NCBI GenBank assembly: GCA_947492475.1 | Contig: CANLNM010000003.1 | Coordinates: forward strand, 186,001 to 250,000 | Direction: 5' to 3' | DNA from: an uncultured Paracoccaceae bacterium | GTDB taxonomy: Bacteria > Pseudomonadota > Alphaproteobacteria > Rhodobacterales > Rhodobacteraceae | Length of the DNA: 64,000 bases | Shown: positions 17,816 through 26,766 of the stretch, one piece after another | How positions within the stretch are numbered: position 1 is the first letter of the stretch | How the letters are laid out: each line of letters starts with the position of its first letter | Notes under the pieces: generated by a model | Seen by the model: only the letters and a program-made list of their open reading frames with translations | What the model was told of the DNA's origin: nothing | Databases searched by the model: none | Position numbers and translations under genes: made by a program

Positions 17816-19228
17816 ATGACATCGCCCGAAACATCCCCGTCTTTTGGTCTGTTTGGACTTGGAACAATGGGCAGCGCGCTGGCGTTGAATATCGTAGATA
17901 ACGGGTTTGAATTGCATGTGGCAAACCGGTCCGCTGCGCGGGTTGATGATTTCATCACTGAGGCAGGTGCGCTGGCGAACAAACTAACAGGTCACAACAG
18001 TTTGGTGGCCATGGCCCAAGCCATGCCAAACCCGCGTGTGATCATCCTGATGGTGCCTGCGGGTGCTGCTGTGGATGCATCCATCGCGGATTTGAAACCC
18101 CATTTGCAACCCGGTGACGTGGTGATTGATGCGGGCAATGCGGATTTCAACGAAACCCGCCGACGGACCGCCGAAATGGAACAGGCCGGGCTGGCATTCC
18201 TCGGGATGGGCGTGTCGGGCGGCGAAGACGGCGCGCGCAACGGGCCCTCCATCATGATTGGCGGCACCCAATCCGTCTGGCAGGGCGTGCGCCCCTTGGT
18301 CGACGCGATTGCGGCCAAATTTGACGGCGCGCCCTGTGCGGACCGGCTGGGTCCTGATGGGGCTGGGCATTTTGTAAAAACGGTTCACAACGGCATCGAA
18401 TATGCCGATATGCAAGTGATCGCAGAGGCTTACGGGCTCATGCGGCGCGGTAAATCCATGAACCCTGCGGACATCGGTCAGGTGTTTGATCGCTGGAATA
18501 CCGGCCCGTTGAAATCCTATCTGGTGGAAATCACTGGCGCGGTTTTGGGCACCACAGACAGCGCCACAAACGCGCCTTTGGTCGATGTGATCGTCGATGC
18601 GGCCGGACAAAAAGGCACCGGGCGCTGGACCGTGATCGAAGCGTTGAAATTGGGCGTTGCGGCCTCAACCATCGAGGCAGCCGTGGGGGCGCGGGTCTGG
18701 TCTGCGGATCGGGACGGTCGGGCCGTGGGCGAGGCATTGTTTGCGCCAACACGCGGCGATGTTGACCTGTCAGAGGCGGATATCGAACAGGCGATGCTGG
18801 CCGCGCGCATCATCGGGCACAGCCAAGGCTTTGATCTGTTGACCGCCGCATCCGCGCAATTTGACTGGGCGCTGGACATGGCGCGGATTTCAGAAATCTG
18901 GCGGGCGGGCTGTATCATCCGATCCGCGTTGTTGGATGACATCGCCACAGCATTCCGCGAGGGCGCACCCGAGGGCAAACTGGCCTTTGCCCCTGCCATG
19001 GTGGATCAGCTGAACGCCACCATCCCCGCCCTACGCCGCCTGGTGGGTGCCGCCATCACAGCGGGGCATCCTGTGCCGGTCCTGTCCAATGCATTGCAGT
19101 GGTTTGACGGGATGACACAGGCGCGCGGGTCGGCGGATGTGATCCAAGGTCAGCGTGATTATTTCGGACGTCACGGATTTGACCGCGTGGACGGATTGCC
19201 CGGGCGGCATGGCCCATGGGCGGATTGA
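17816..19228 (+). CDS. gnd: 6-phosphogluconate dehydrogenase, decarboxylating
   Basis: A 470-residue enzyme: the dinucleotide-binding GLGTMG lies at residues 14-19, followed by ANRS, MVPAG, DAGNADF, MGVSGGEDGARNGPSIM and VHNGIEYADMQ, all family signatures, and the C-terminal all-helical dimer domain ending with YFGRHGF. It oxidises 6-phosphogluconate to ribulose 5-phosphate and CO2 with NADP in the pentose phosphate pathway. The length is that of the long (homodimeric) class. CAGGAG before the ATG supports the start. Its placement between trmB and metK seems unusual for this group. Confidence 0.96.
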   Translation: MTSPETSPSFGLFGLGTMGSALALNIVDNGFELHVANRSAARVDDFITEAGALANKLTGHNSLVAMAQAMPNPRVIILMVPAGAAVDASIADLKPHLQPGDVVIDAGNADFNETRRRTAEMEQAGLAFLGMGVSGGEDGARNGPSIMIGGTQSVWQGVRPLVDAIAAKFDGAPCADRLGPDGAGHFVKTVHNGIEYADMQVIAEAYGLMRRGKSMNPADIGQVFDRWNTGPLKSYLVEITGAVLGTTDSATNAPLVDVIVDAAGQKGTGRWTVIEALKLGVAASTIEAAVGARVWSADRDGRAVGEALFAPTRGDVDLSEADIEQAMLAARIIGHSQGFDLLTAASAQFDWALDMARISEIWRAGCIIRSALLDDIATAFREGAPEGKLAFAPAMVDQLNATIPALRRLVGAAITAGHPVPVLSNALQWFDGMTQARGSADVIQGQRDYFGRHGFDRVDGLPGRHGPWAD

Positions 19229-19257
19229 TCAACGCGGCAAATGGGTGAAACGTCCGC

Positions 19258-19908
19258 TTAGGCCATTTTAAACGCGCGGCTAAGCAATTTATTGCACCGA
19301 TAGGACAGATGCGACGACACCGCATCGGGCCCTAAATTGCGCCGTTGCAAAAACACCGATAACGCATAGGCGCGGGATTGCTGGCTCATGTAGCCTGACC
19401 AGCCCACATCATCGGCCGACTGCATTTGAAACACGCCAAATCCAGCGATGATACAACCCAAATCCGTGGCCAGTTCATGCGCCCCTTCACCACCGGGCAC
19501 ATCCTGCACATGCGGGGATAGGCGGGCATGCATCAATTCATGCGCCAGAGTATTGATAAACAAGCTGGGGCGTTTGATCAGGTCTGGATCAAAGCGGATA
19601 AATGGCACTCCTGCATCGTTCTGAAAAGTGCCAGATACCAATGACGTGGCCCGATAATCGATCCGGTACTCTTCTGAGACCTGATCCAATGGGGCCAGTT
19701 CAACTTGTTGATGGAATTCCATGTGGCGCTGGATGTCGTTTAGGACACCCCGGGCGGTTTCTATTCCGGTTCCGCCAGAGGCTTTGAAGAACGTTTTGGT
19801 CGGAAGGATGGGCTGTTTTGGGGGCTCAAAATGGTCATCAAACCACTCAAAACATTCCAAAATCCAGTCCTGCATATCCTCGGAAATCATTGGACGCGAC
19901 CAAAACAT
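19258..19908 (-). CDS. HExxH metallopeptidase-like protein, unknown family
   Basis: A 216-residue protein with HELMH (near residue 123) followed about 20 residues later by GEGAHELATDLG, giving a gluzincin-like HExxH...E arrangement with a plausible Asp next to the glutamate. The N-terminal third is Trp/Phe-rich (WILECFEWFDDHFEPP). No signal peptide is seen, so it is probably cytoplasmic. The family is not recognised. It may be a real protease or a zinc-binding regulator. It is convergent with gnd (29 bases apart). Confidence 0.65.
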   Translation of the reverse strand: MFWSRPMISEDMQDWILECFEWFDDHFEPPKQPILPTKTFFKASGGTGIETARGVLNDIQRHMEFHQQVELAPLDQVSEEYRIDYRATSLVSGTFQNDAGVPFIRFDPDLIKRPSLFINTLAHELMHARLSPHVQDVPGGEGAHELATDLGCIIAGFGVFQMQSADDVGWSGYMSQQSRAYALSVFLQRRNLGPDAVSSHLSYRCNKLLSRAFKMA

Positions 19909-20042
19909 AGCAAACTCCTTAACCCGGTAGGGTTGAGATACGCGCCAACGCGCTCAAGTCAACACCTGTGGCACGTCAGATGACCTTGGCCTTTGCGTCA
20001 ATAACCGACCCTGACAACGAGAACCGAATGTTTGGGCGGGAT

Positions 20043-20100
20043 GCAGCGAATGTCCGGTTAGCCCAGACCTTCCAGTTTGGTTGCCAGCAGCGAATGTCGG
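20043..20100. repeat. Two direct copies of a 14-base element
   Basis: GCAGCGAATGTCCG (20043-20056) recurs as GCAGCGAATGTCGG (20087-20100), 44 bases apart, within a 230-base non-coding stretch. I recall intergenic repeats with GCGGACATTCGCTGC-like cores in roseobacters, so this may be a degenerate copy of one. Confidence 0.4.
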
Positions 20101-20138
20101 CAATTTGGCCTGCCGGGCCTGACAGATTGAATAGCGGA

Positions 20139-20510
20139 CTAATCGTCTACCCAGAGTGGAGCACACGTTCCGTCGTCATTGTATGAGAACCGACGAACTT
20201 GACCAATGTTGACACTTACTATGCCAAACGAACGTGGAACCTTGGCGTCTACTTCAATAAAGGTTGGGGCTGCCAAGTCGTTTCGTTTTGCAAGTTGTGG
20301 GAGCACTTCTGGCGCGACCCCTTCGCAGATTTCCTGCGCCAGCTTGCTCAGTTGGTCTTCAGCAACCCATTCTGAAATATCGACTTTTATACCTAATCCG
20401 GGCACTTCATCCTCGAGATTGTACGTAATGTCCGTCACGTTTGTTTGGAGATCTTGGCCAAAAGCAAGTGAAGGCGCAAGGAATGAGAGGACAATGGCCA
20501 AACGACTCAT
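20139..20510 (-). CDS. Exported protein of unknown function
   Basis: A 123-residue product when started at the ATG giving MSRLAIVLSFLAPSLAFGQ, a typical Sec signal peptide with an AFG-Q cleavage site. The mature part is about 105 residues, rich in beta-like and acidic segments (EDEVPGLGIKVDISEW), with one Cys pair (ICEG and GTCAP). The open frame continues 26 residues upstream, but these look like leader. The family is not recognised. It lies in the less conserved stretch between gnd and metK. Confidence 0.65.
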   Translation of the reverse strand: MSRLAIVLSFLAPSLAFGQDLQTNVTDITYNLEDEVPGLGIKVDISEWVAEDQLSKLAQEICEGVAPEVLPQLAKRNDLAAPTFIEVDAKVPRSFGIVSVNIGQVRRFSYNDDGTCAPLWVDD

Positions 20511-20808
20511 ATTGTTTTTTGATTTCCTATAACTAATTTTACGCCACTGATGGCAGCTTTTGAGGGCTACAACCAGCCGAGGAGTCAACGAACGCGCTCA
20601 GTTTTATCGTGGTGAACCTCATTTTTTGCCTTACCGAAGCAGACATCTAAGAGCAAATAGAGAACATCCGTTTTATCCCACAAAGCCGTCATTGAGTTTG
20701 AAATACCTAAGGATTGTGCCGGTATTGCTTAAAACGCGTCTCTGACACAATTCAGAAACTCTGCGGAGTCGCGTCAAACATTCGTGGCGTTTCACAATGC
20801 TCAACAAA
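20511..20808. other. Non-coding stretch, no gene seen
   Basis: Between the exported protein start and the metK terminator there are about 300 bases, somewhat AT-richer than the surroundings. Neither strand has an open frame with a convincing start and ribosome binding site; short frames of 60-75 residues read here lack motifs. It includes the promoter region of the exported protein gene. It could be a degraded gene or mobile element remnant. Confidence 0.5.
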
Positions 20809-20834
20809 AAAGCGCCCCAAAACCGGGGCGCTTT
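20806..20834 (-). terminator. Rho-independent terminator after metK
   Basis: AGCGCCCC (20811-20818) and GGGGCGCT (20825-20832) form an 8-base perfect stem, extendable by A-T pairs, around a 6-base loop. On the minus strand the stem is followed by a T tract (20806-20810). It lies 19 bases past the metK stop. Confidence 0.85.
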
Positions 20835-20852
20835 GTCGTCAATTTGGTCTGT

Positions 20853-22034
20853 TTAGACGGCTTTTTTCAGCGCCTCGACCAGATCGGTGTTTTCCCAGCT
20901 AAATCCGCCGTCCGCATCCGGTGTGCGGCCAAAATGGCCATAGGCCGCCGTGCGTTCGTAGATTGGTTTGTTCAGACCCAGATGGGTGCGAATGCCGCGC
21001 GGGGTCAGGTCCATGACCTTTGGGATGGCCGCTTCGATTTCGGCGGCGCTGACGTTTGTTGCACCATGGGTGTCTACGTAGATCGACAATGGGCTGGCCA
21101 CGCCGATCGCATAAGACAGCTGCACCGTGCACAGATCCGCCATGCCGGCTGCTACGATGTTTTTCGCCAGATAGCGCGCTGCATAGGCTGCGGAGCGGTC
21201 AACCTTGGTTGGGTCTTTGCCGGAAAACGCGCCGCCACCATGCGGGGCTGCGCCACCATAGGTATCAACGATAATTTTGCGCCCGGTCAGGCCCGCATCC
21301 CCATCGGGACCGCCAATGACGAATTTACCGGTTGGGTTCACGTGCCACACCGTGTCGTCGGTCAACCAGCCATCCGGCAGGACTTCGACAAAATAGGGTT
21401 CGACAATGGCGCGGATGTCGGCGCTGGTCAGGTTTTCGTCCAAATGCTGCGTGGACAGAACCAGTGAACTGACGCCAACCGGTTTGCCATCCACGTAATT
21501 CACAGATAGCTGCGATTTGGCATCCGGGCCCAGCGCAGGTTCTGTGCCGTTTTTGCGCACTTCGGCCAGACGACGCAGGATCGCGTGGGAATACTGGATC
21601 GGAGCAGGCATCAACGCGTCTGTTTCGTTGGTCGCATAGCCAAACATAATGCCCTGATCGCCAGCGCCTTCGTCTTTGTCTGCGGCCGCGTCCACGCCTT
21701 GGGCGATATGGGCGGATTGTTCGTGCAGCAGGTTGGTCACTTCCACGGTTTCGTGGTGGAATTTGTCCTGCGCATAGCCGATATCTTTGATACAGGCGCG
21801 TGTGATCGCGTCGATCCGGCCCATATAATCGGCCAACTTGTCCTGATCGGCCAGACCCACTTCGCCGCCAATCACAACCCGGTTGGTCGTGGCAAAGGTT
21901 TCACACGCAACGCGCGCCTCTGGTTCCTCAGCGATGAATGCGTCCAGAATGGCGTCTGAAATTCGGTCGCACACCTTGTCAGGGTGCCCTTCGGAAACGG
22001 ATTCCGAAGTGAATGTGTAGTTCTTACGTGCCAT
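20853..22034 (-). CDS. metK: S-adenosylmethionine synthetase
   Basis: A 393-residue MetK: it begins [21 protein letters not shown] with the conserved GHPDK, then [41 protein letters not shown] and the C-terminal FGR ... SWE elements. It makes SAM from methionine and ATP. A SAM/SAH-type riboswitch covers the ribosome binding site, so product feedback on translation is expected. Its own terminator follows. lnt lies upstream on the same strand with a 69-base gap holding the riboswitch. Confidence 0.98.
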   Translation of the reverse strand: MARKNYTFTSESVSEGHPDKVCDRISDAILDAFIAEEPEARVACETFATTNRVVIGGEVGLADQDKLADYMGRIDAITRACIKDIGYAQDKFHHETVEVTNLLHEQSAHIAQGVDAAADKDEGAGDQGIMFGYATNETDALMPAPIQYSHAILRRLAEVRKNGTEPALGPDAKSQLSVNYVDGKPVGVSSLVLSTQHLDENLTSADIRAIVEPYFVEVLPDGWLTDDTVWHVNPTGKFVIGGPDGDAGLTGRKIIVDTYGGAAPHGGGAFSGKDPTKVDRSAAYAARYLAKNIVAAGMADLCTVQLSYAIGVASPLSIYVDTHGATNVSAAEIEAAIPKVMDLTPRGIRTHLGLNKPIYERTAAYGHFGRTPDADGGFSWENTDLVEALKKAV

Positions 22035-22040
22035 GTATCG

Positions 22041-22086
22041 TGCTCCGTTGGTTTATTGTCCGCCACGTCAGGAAGCCGTTGTGGGG
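22041..22086 (-). promoter_or_regulatory. SAM/SAH riboswitch in the metK leader
   Basis: On the minus strand the leader reads CCACAACGGCTTCCTGACG, then TGGCGGA, an AT-rich linker and AACGGAGCA, ending 6 bases before the metK ATG. The conserved ACAACGGCUUCCUG core, the CAC/GUG stem and the terminal GGAGCA match the compact SAM/SAH pseudoknot riboswitch described from Rhodobacterales metK leaders. The GGAG of the last block is the ribosome binding site, so ligand binding should block translation initiation. Confidence 0.92.
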
Positions 22087-22103
22087 TGTTTTGCGGGTTT
22101 GGG

Positions 22104-23675
22104 TTACGCCGCAGGGGCGCGTGGGTCAATGATCATTCGGCGTCGCACTAAAACGGCACAACACAAGAGCCCGATCAGCAACAACGCGGGCTTATCGCCA
22201 AATCGTGCATAGATCGTCAACGGCGCGGGCGCAGGCAACACAACATCGATCCAACCGGCCTGCCCCAACGGGATATGATCGCGGATCACACCATGGGGAT
22301 CAATCAGCGCGGACACGCCCGTATTGGCCACCCGGATCATCGGCAGCCCCTGTTCAACGGCGCGCAATCGTGCCTGCGCCAGATGCTGAAACGGACCAAC
22401 AAATTCGCCGAACCATGCATCATTTGTGATCATCAACAGGAATTCGGGGCGGGTGTCCCAATTGTTCACTTCTTGCGCGAAAATGCCTTCGTAGCAGATC
22501 ATCGGCAGGGCGTTTCCGACATTCGGGACCGACAGCACAGACATTTGCCCCCTCGGCCCCTTGGCCCCGGCGCTGAACCCGCCGCCTTCGTTGGCAGCCA
22601 AACCGTGGATGCCAAATTGTCCCAGCAGGTCCGCAAACGGGACGTATTCGCCAAACGGCACCAGATGGGTTTTGTCATAGATATTCTGGACTTGGCCGCC
22701 GCGTCCCAACATCACCAAACTGTTGTAATACCGCGGTTCCTCTAGTCGTTGGATGCCAACGATCACCGGCACGCCTTGGGCAGCTTCGCCAATTTCTTCG
22801 AGTGCAGTGCCAGAATATTCAAGGAAATAGGGCACCGACGTTTCGGGCCAAACAATCAGATCGGGGGCAATGCCGGTTTCTGATAGGGCATTGGTAAAGC
22901 TCAATTGCCGTTCAAAAAACATCGGGGCCAGCTCTGGGTCCCATTTTTGGTCCTGCGGCGCATTGGGTTGGATCAACCGGATCACCGGCCCGTCCAATCG
23001 TGCTGTGTGGGCGGTCGTGGTCGTGGTCAACCCCCAAGCCAGCCCGATCCCAATCACCACAGCCCCCGTTTGCACAACCCAGCCAAGGCTGAACCGCACC
23101 TGCGCCAGCAAAACAGCCCCCGCCAAGGTCACAACCGTTAACCCATGTGGTCCGATCACCGACGCCAATTGCAGCAATGGCGTGTCGATCCAGATATGCC
23201 CCAGCAAAGCCCAGGGAAACCCCGTGAAAATCACCGATCGCGTATATTCCAGAATGGCCAAACCCAGCGCCGCCCCCAGAATACCGGGCCCGATGAAACG
23301 GCGCGTGATCCCAAAGGCAATGGCCCAGAATAACCCCGCCCCCAGCGCCATAAAAAACAGGGCAAACGGGGCCATCCATCCATAGATTTCGGGCTGAACA
23401 AAAAACGGCTCTATGATCCAGTTCAACGCCAGAGCGAAATATCCCCCGCCCAGCGCCCATCCCCATAACGCCGCCTGCCATGCTGTTTTTGCCGCCGGCA
23501 CCATGGCCAGCGCCACCGCCAACGCCACCAACGTGATGGGCCATAAATCAAACGGAGCCTGCCCCAATGCAGCCAGCGCACCAAGGACCGCAAATACAGT
23601 GATCCTAAGCCAACCAGACCGCGCCGCCAGCCATGGGCCAAGCCCAGACATCAGATCGGCGCGCATCCTAGGCAC
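22104..23675 (-). CDS. lnt: Apolipoprotein N-acyltransferase
   Basis: A 523-residue membrane enzyme. About seven hydrophobic segments in the first 200 residues are followed by a CN-hydrolase domain whose catalytic triad is visible as Glu in VWPETSVPYF, Lys in YDKTHLVPFGEYVPF and Cys in ICYEGIF. It adds the third acyl chain to the N-terminal Cys of lipoproteins at the periplasmic face of the inner membrane. The start is GTG at 23675, overlapping corC by 8 bases; an ATG at 23666 is the alternative. It is preceded by corC and followed by the riboswitch-metK unit. Confidence 0.96.
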   Translation of the reverse strand: MPRMRADLMSGLGPWLAARSGWLRITVFAVLGALAALGQAPFDLWPITLVALAVALAMVPAAKTAWQAALWGWALGGGYFALALNWIIEPFFVQPEIYGWMAPFALFFMALGAGLFWAIAFGITRRFIGPGILGAALGLAILEYTRSVIFTGFPWALLGHIWIDTPLLQLASVIGPHGLTVVTLAGAVLLAQVRFSLGWVVQTGAVVIGIGLAWGLTTTTTAHTARLDGPVIRLIQPNAPQDQKWDPELAPMFFERQLSFTNALSETGIAPDLIVWPETSVPYFLEYSGTALEEIGEAAQGVPVIVGIQRLEEPRYYNSLVMLGRGGQVQNIYDKTHLVPFGEYVPFADLLGQFGIHGLAANEGGGFSAGAKGPRGQMSVLSVPNVGNALPMICYEGIFAQEVNNWDTRPEFLLMITNDAWFGEFVGPFQHLAQARLRAVEQGLPMIRVANTGVSALIDPHGVIRDHIPLGQAGWIDVVLPAPAPLTIYARFGDKPALLLIGLLCCAVLVRRRMIIDPRAPAA

Positions 23676-24549
23676 GGCGCGGCAATTGAACCTTTAGGCG
23701 TTTGATCCGACGCGGATCCGCCTCAAGCACCTCAAATTCGATACCTGTGGGATGTTGCACAACTTCTCCGCGGGTGGGCACGTGACCGGCCAGCATAAAC
23801 ACCAAACCACCCAATGTTTCGATCTCTTCTTCGTCGATTTCTTCGTGTTCGGTCAGACCGGTGCCGATTTCCGCTTCGAATTCGTCCAACGGGGTTTTGG
23901 CCTGCGCAATATAACATCCCTGCCCTTCGCGCTGCCATAGATCCTCTTCGCCCAGATCGTGTTCATCCTCGATTTCACCGACGACCTGTTCCAGCAGGTC
24001 CTCAATCGTGACCAACCCGTCCGTGCCACCATATTCATCGATCACCAACGCCATATGGGTCCGTTCGGCCTGCATTTTCTGCAACAACACCCCAAGCGAC
24101 ATTGACGGTGGCACATAGATCAACGGCCGCAATGTTGCGCGTAAATCAAATGTGTTTTCGTCGCAGTGAAACCCATATTCCAGCGCGATGTCTTTGAGGT
24201 TCACAAAGCCGATTGGCGTATCCAGCGACCCATCAAAAACCGGCAAACGGGTTTTGCCGCTTTCGCGGAACAACTCGACCAGATCCGTCAGCGGCACATC
24301 CACTGGGGCGGCGACAATGTCAGGTTGCGGGACAGATACATCTTCGACGCGCATCCGGCGCAAATTCACAAGGCTGGGGGTTGGGGCGGCGGGCAAAACT
24401 TTGCCGTTCACATCTTCTGCGACGGCACCATTTACATCAGTCGGACTGAGGGCCTCTACGATGCGACTGAAAAAGCCGCGATTTGGTTCTTCTGTGTCTG
24501 GCCGCGCGCTTTGCGCAGCGTTAGACGACCCTTCTGTGGTCTCGCCCAT
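23668..24549 (-). CDS. corC: CBS-domain hemolysin-like protein (CorC family)
   Basis: A 293-residue cytoplasmic protein with two CBS motifs (from about residue 75 to 195, including PVFDGSLDTPIGFVNLKD and IDEYGGTDGLVTIEDLLEQVVGEI) and a C-terminal CorC_HlyC domain (about residues 215-290). The family is linked to Mg/Co efflux, or to a TlyC-like membrane partner, but no CNNM membrane domain is present here. AGGAGA precedes the ATG. It overlaps lnt by 8 bases, and ybeY lies 47 bases upstream; the order ybeY-corC-lnt is widely conserved. Confidence 0.93.
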   Translation of the reverse strand: MGETTEGSSNAAQSARPDTEEPNRGFFSRIVEALSPTDVNGAVAEDVNGKVLPAAPTPSLVNLRRMRVEDVSVPQPDIVAAPVDVPLTDLVELFRESGKTRLPVFDGSLDTPIGFVNLKDIALEYGFHCDENTFDLRATLRPLIYVPPSMSLGVLLQKMQAERTHMALVIDEYGGTDGLVTIEDLLEQVVGEIEDEHDLGEEDLWQREGQGCYIAQAKTPLDEFEAEIGTGLTEHEEIDEEEIETLGGLVFMLAGHVPTRGEVVQHPTGIEFEVLEADPRRIKRLKVQLPRRA

Positions 24550-24596
24550 GTTCTCCTACCGGTATGCAAAGGGCAAAAATGGCCCGCGCTTTCATT

Positions 24597-25088
24597 CTAT
24601 GTCCTATATGGGTCCTTGATACCCAGTTTGCCAAGTATCTCTTGTTCCAACCGTTCCATCAGGGTGGCATCAAGGTCACGCTCATGGTCGTATCCCAGCA
24701 GATGTAGCACGCCGTGCACGATCAAATGCGTCACGTGATCATGCATGGATTTGTCTGCCTCGGCGGCTTCTCTCTGGCAGGTTTCAAACGCAATCGCGAT
24801 ATCCCCCAATTCAGAATCAGCAGCCGATGGCCAGTCTGGCTGTCCGCCATCCATTTCTGCGCCGCGTTCCGCACTGGGCCATGACAGGACGTTTGTGGGC
24901 CTTGGCTTACCCCTGAAATCAGAGTTCAGTTCGGCGATGCGGCTATCACTGCAGGCCAACACACTGACCTCAAACAGATTTTCATCCAGCCCAACATGTG
25001 TCAACGCCGCGACGCATGCTTGGGTTGCGATGCTGTCTAGGTGTGCGTCCCGCCAACGCGGGTCTTCAATCAGAATATCTGCTGCCAT
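24597..25088 (-). CDS. ybeY: Endoribonuclease YbeY
   Basis: A 163-residue protein with the metal-binding HGVLHLLGYDH (H-x3-H-x5-H) motif, the NSDFRGKPRPTNVLSWP stretch and an acidic linker. YbeY is a zinc-dependent endonuclease in 16S rRNA 3' end maturation and ribosome quality control. The linker between the fold-typical motifs (residues about 75-95) is longer than in E. coli. It belongs to the phoH-ybeY-corC-lnt neighbourhood, with a 170-base gap to phoH that may hold a promoter. Confidence 0.95.
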   Translation of the reverse strand: MAADILIEDPRWRDAHLDSIATQACVAALTHVGLDENLFEVSVLACSDSRIAELNSDFRGKPRPTNVLSWPSAERGAEMDGGQPDWPSAADSELGDIAIAFETCQREAAEADKSMHDHVTHLIVHGVLHLLGYDHERDLDATLMERLEQEILGKLGIKDPYRT

Positions 25089-25258
25089 GGCGCCGGTGTA
25101 TCCCGCATCGCTGAATTACGAAAGGTATTGCGTTTATCAATTTGCATTCGGTAACACGACAACCGTTTAAAGAATGTGTTTAACACCCGTCAGGAAAATG
25201 ATCGACGAATGTCAGGCATGACCCCGCCCAACAGCGAGATCACCAAAACAGCCAAAAA

Positions 25259-26290
25259 TTATTTTTCGTCCGCCTCATAGGCATCAATGATTTTGGCGAC
25301 CAAGGGATGGCGTACCACATCTTTGGAGGTGAAATAGTTAAAGCTGATCTTGTCGATATTCGACAAAAGCCGCTCTGCGTCACGCAGCCCCGATTGCACG
25401 CCGCGCGGCAAATCGATTTGCGACCGATCCCCGGTGATGACCATGCGCGATCCTTCGCCCAGACGGGTCAGGAACATCTTCATTTGCATGGTTGTGGCGT
25501 TTTGCGCCTCGTCCAGAACAACAAAGGCATTGGCCAATGTCCGCCCGCGCATGAAAGCCAGCGGCGCGATTTCGATCTTTTTCTCTTCGATCAGTTTGGC
25601 CACTTGTTTTCCGGGCAAAAAATCATTCAGCGCATCATAAAGCGGCTGCATATACGGATCGACTTTATCCTTCATGTCGCCGGGCAGATAGCCCAGCTTC
25701 TCGCCTGCTTCGACGGCGGGTCGAGACAGGATAATCCGGTCCACATGGCCCCCCAGAAACAGGTTCACCCCTACAGCCACGGCCAAATAGGTTTTCCCGG
25801 TCCCCGCCGGCCCGATCCCAAAGGCCAGTTCATTGTCAAACAGCGACCGCACATAGGTTTTTTGCGCATCTGTGCGGGGCTCCACCAGCTTCTTGCGGGT
25901 CTTGATCTCAACCGAGCCGGGTTTGAACATCTCAATCTGGTCACCATCGCGGGTGCCGGTGCCTTTTTCGGATCCCCCCATGCGCAATTCGCGATCAATG
26001 TCAGCGTTTTCCACGGGCCGCCCCTGTTCCAACCGATTATACAGCGAATGCAATGTAGCTTCGGCGGCTTTGCAATCGTCTTCTTCGCCCATGACAATCA
26101 ACAGATTGCCACGTCGCAAAATCTGAACAGACAATTTCTGTTCGATCTCTGCCAAATTGCGATCATGTTCACCGCAAAGGTCAATCAATAAGAAGTTATC
26201 GGGAAACTCGATCCGAATTTCAGAGCGAAGTTCAGTCCGCGTTTCTGTGTCATCCATCGGGGCGTCTTGGGGCGTGGTATTTGGGGCCAA
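25259..26290 (-). CDS. phoH: PhoH-family ATPase
   Basis: A 343-residue protein: N-terminal KH-like region (about residues 25-110), then Walker A GPAGTGKTYLA, RPAVEAGEKLGYLPGD, VVLDEAQNAT (Walker B) and TGDRSQIDLP. It is a cytoplasmic ATPase thought to act in RNA metabolism with YbeY. The start is TTG at 26290, chosen because GGAG lies 6 bases upstream; an ATG 33 bases inside is possible. Genes ybeY, corC and lnt follow in the same direction. Confidence 0.95.
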   Translation of the reverse strand: MAPNTTPQDAPMDDTETRTELRSEIRIEFPDNFLLIDLCGEHDRNLAEIEQKLSVQILRRGNLLIVMGEEDDCKAAEATLHSLYNRLEQGRPVENADIDRELRMGGSEKGTGTRDGDQIEMFKPGSVEIKTRKKLVEPRTDAQKTYVRSLFDNELAFGIGPAGTGKTYLAVAVGVNLFLGGHVDRIILSRPAVEAGEKLGYLPGDMKDKVDPYMQPLYDALNDFLPGKQVAKLIEEKKIEIAPLAFMRGRTLANAFVVLDEAQNATTMQMKMFLTRLGEGSRMVITGDRSQIDLPRGVQSGLRDAERLLSNIDKISFNYFTSKDVVRHPLVAKIIDAYEADEK

Positions 26291-26385
26291 TCAGATCTCC
26301 TGAGTCTTGTGCCTAAAGGTATGGTGGCAACTTGTTGGCCTAACCGCAAGATGTCGTATGCGATTGTCACGCAAATGAGACGAAA

Positions 26386-26413
26386 AAGGCCGCAGCATGG
26401 GGGCTGCGGCCTT
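26386..26413 (-). terminator. Rho-independent terminator after lipoprotein gene
   Basis: AAGGCCGCAGC (26386-26396) and GCTGCGGCCTT (26403-26413) form an 11-base perfect stem with a 6-base loop; on the minus strand T residues follow. It ends the two-gene unit of the OmpA-like protein and lipoprotein and separates it from phoH. Confidence 0.85.
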
Positions 26414-26437
26414 AGATTGTCAGGATTTTCTTAACGT

Positions 26438-26755
26438 TTACAGAACGTCAGCAATCGGTGTGCCGTCTTTGAACGGGCCAACGGCTGTGTTGGGTTCTGC
26501 AACACCGGAACAAACCGGGGTCCCATCGGGTTGCAGGCGTTCTGACAGGTAACCTTCGACACCATCGTCGATGATCCAGTGGTCACAACCATTTGGGTCA
26601 ACCCAAACACCGGCAACCAAAGTCGACAAATGGTGGGCGTTAATGCCGCCATCAACAGATTTATCAGGCCCGATGCGACGGATACCTTCGCCACCTTCAC
26701 AGGCGGACAAGGCGAACCCAACAGAGACGAGGCAGAGAATTTTGATCGTTTTCAT
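26438..26755 (-). CDS. Lipoprotein with shared WxDPxGCxHW domain
   Basis: A 105-residue lipoprotein: signal MKTIKILCLVSVGFALSAC with a lipobox (LSAC, Cys19). The mature part contains VWVDPNGCDHWIIDDG, VEGYL and DGTPVC, which align residue for residue with the first domain of the OmpA-like protein encoded directly upstream. The start at 26755 follows TAAGGAG, i.e. the ribosome binding site overlaps the stop region of that gene (11-base gap). Probably anchored in the outer membrane beside its partner. The function of the domain is unknown. Confidence 0.8.
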   Translation of the reverse strand: MKTIKILCLVSVGFALSACEGGEGIRRIGPDKSVDGGINAHHLSTLVAGVWVDPNGCDHWIIDDGVEGYLSERLQPDGTPVCSGVAEPNTAVGPFKDGTPIADVL

Positions 26756-26766
26756 GGGTCGTCTCC

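Noticed and set aside
20511-20808. Remnant of an insertion sequence
   Set aside because: Short frames read in this stretch have no transposase motif, and no terminal inverted repeats or target duplication were seen.
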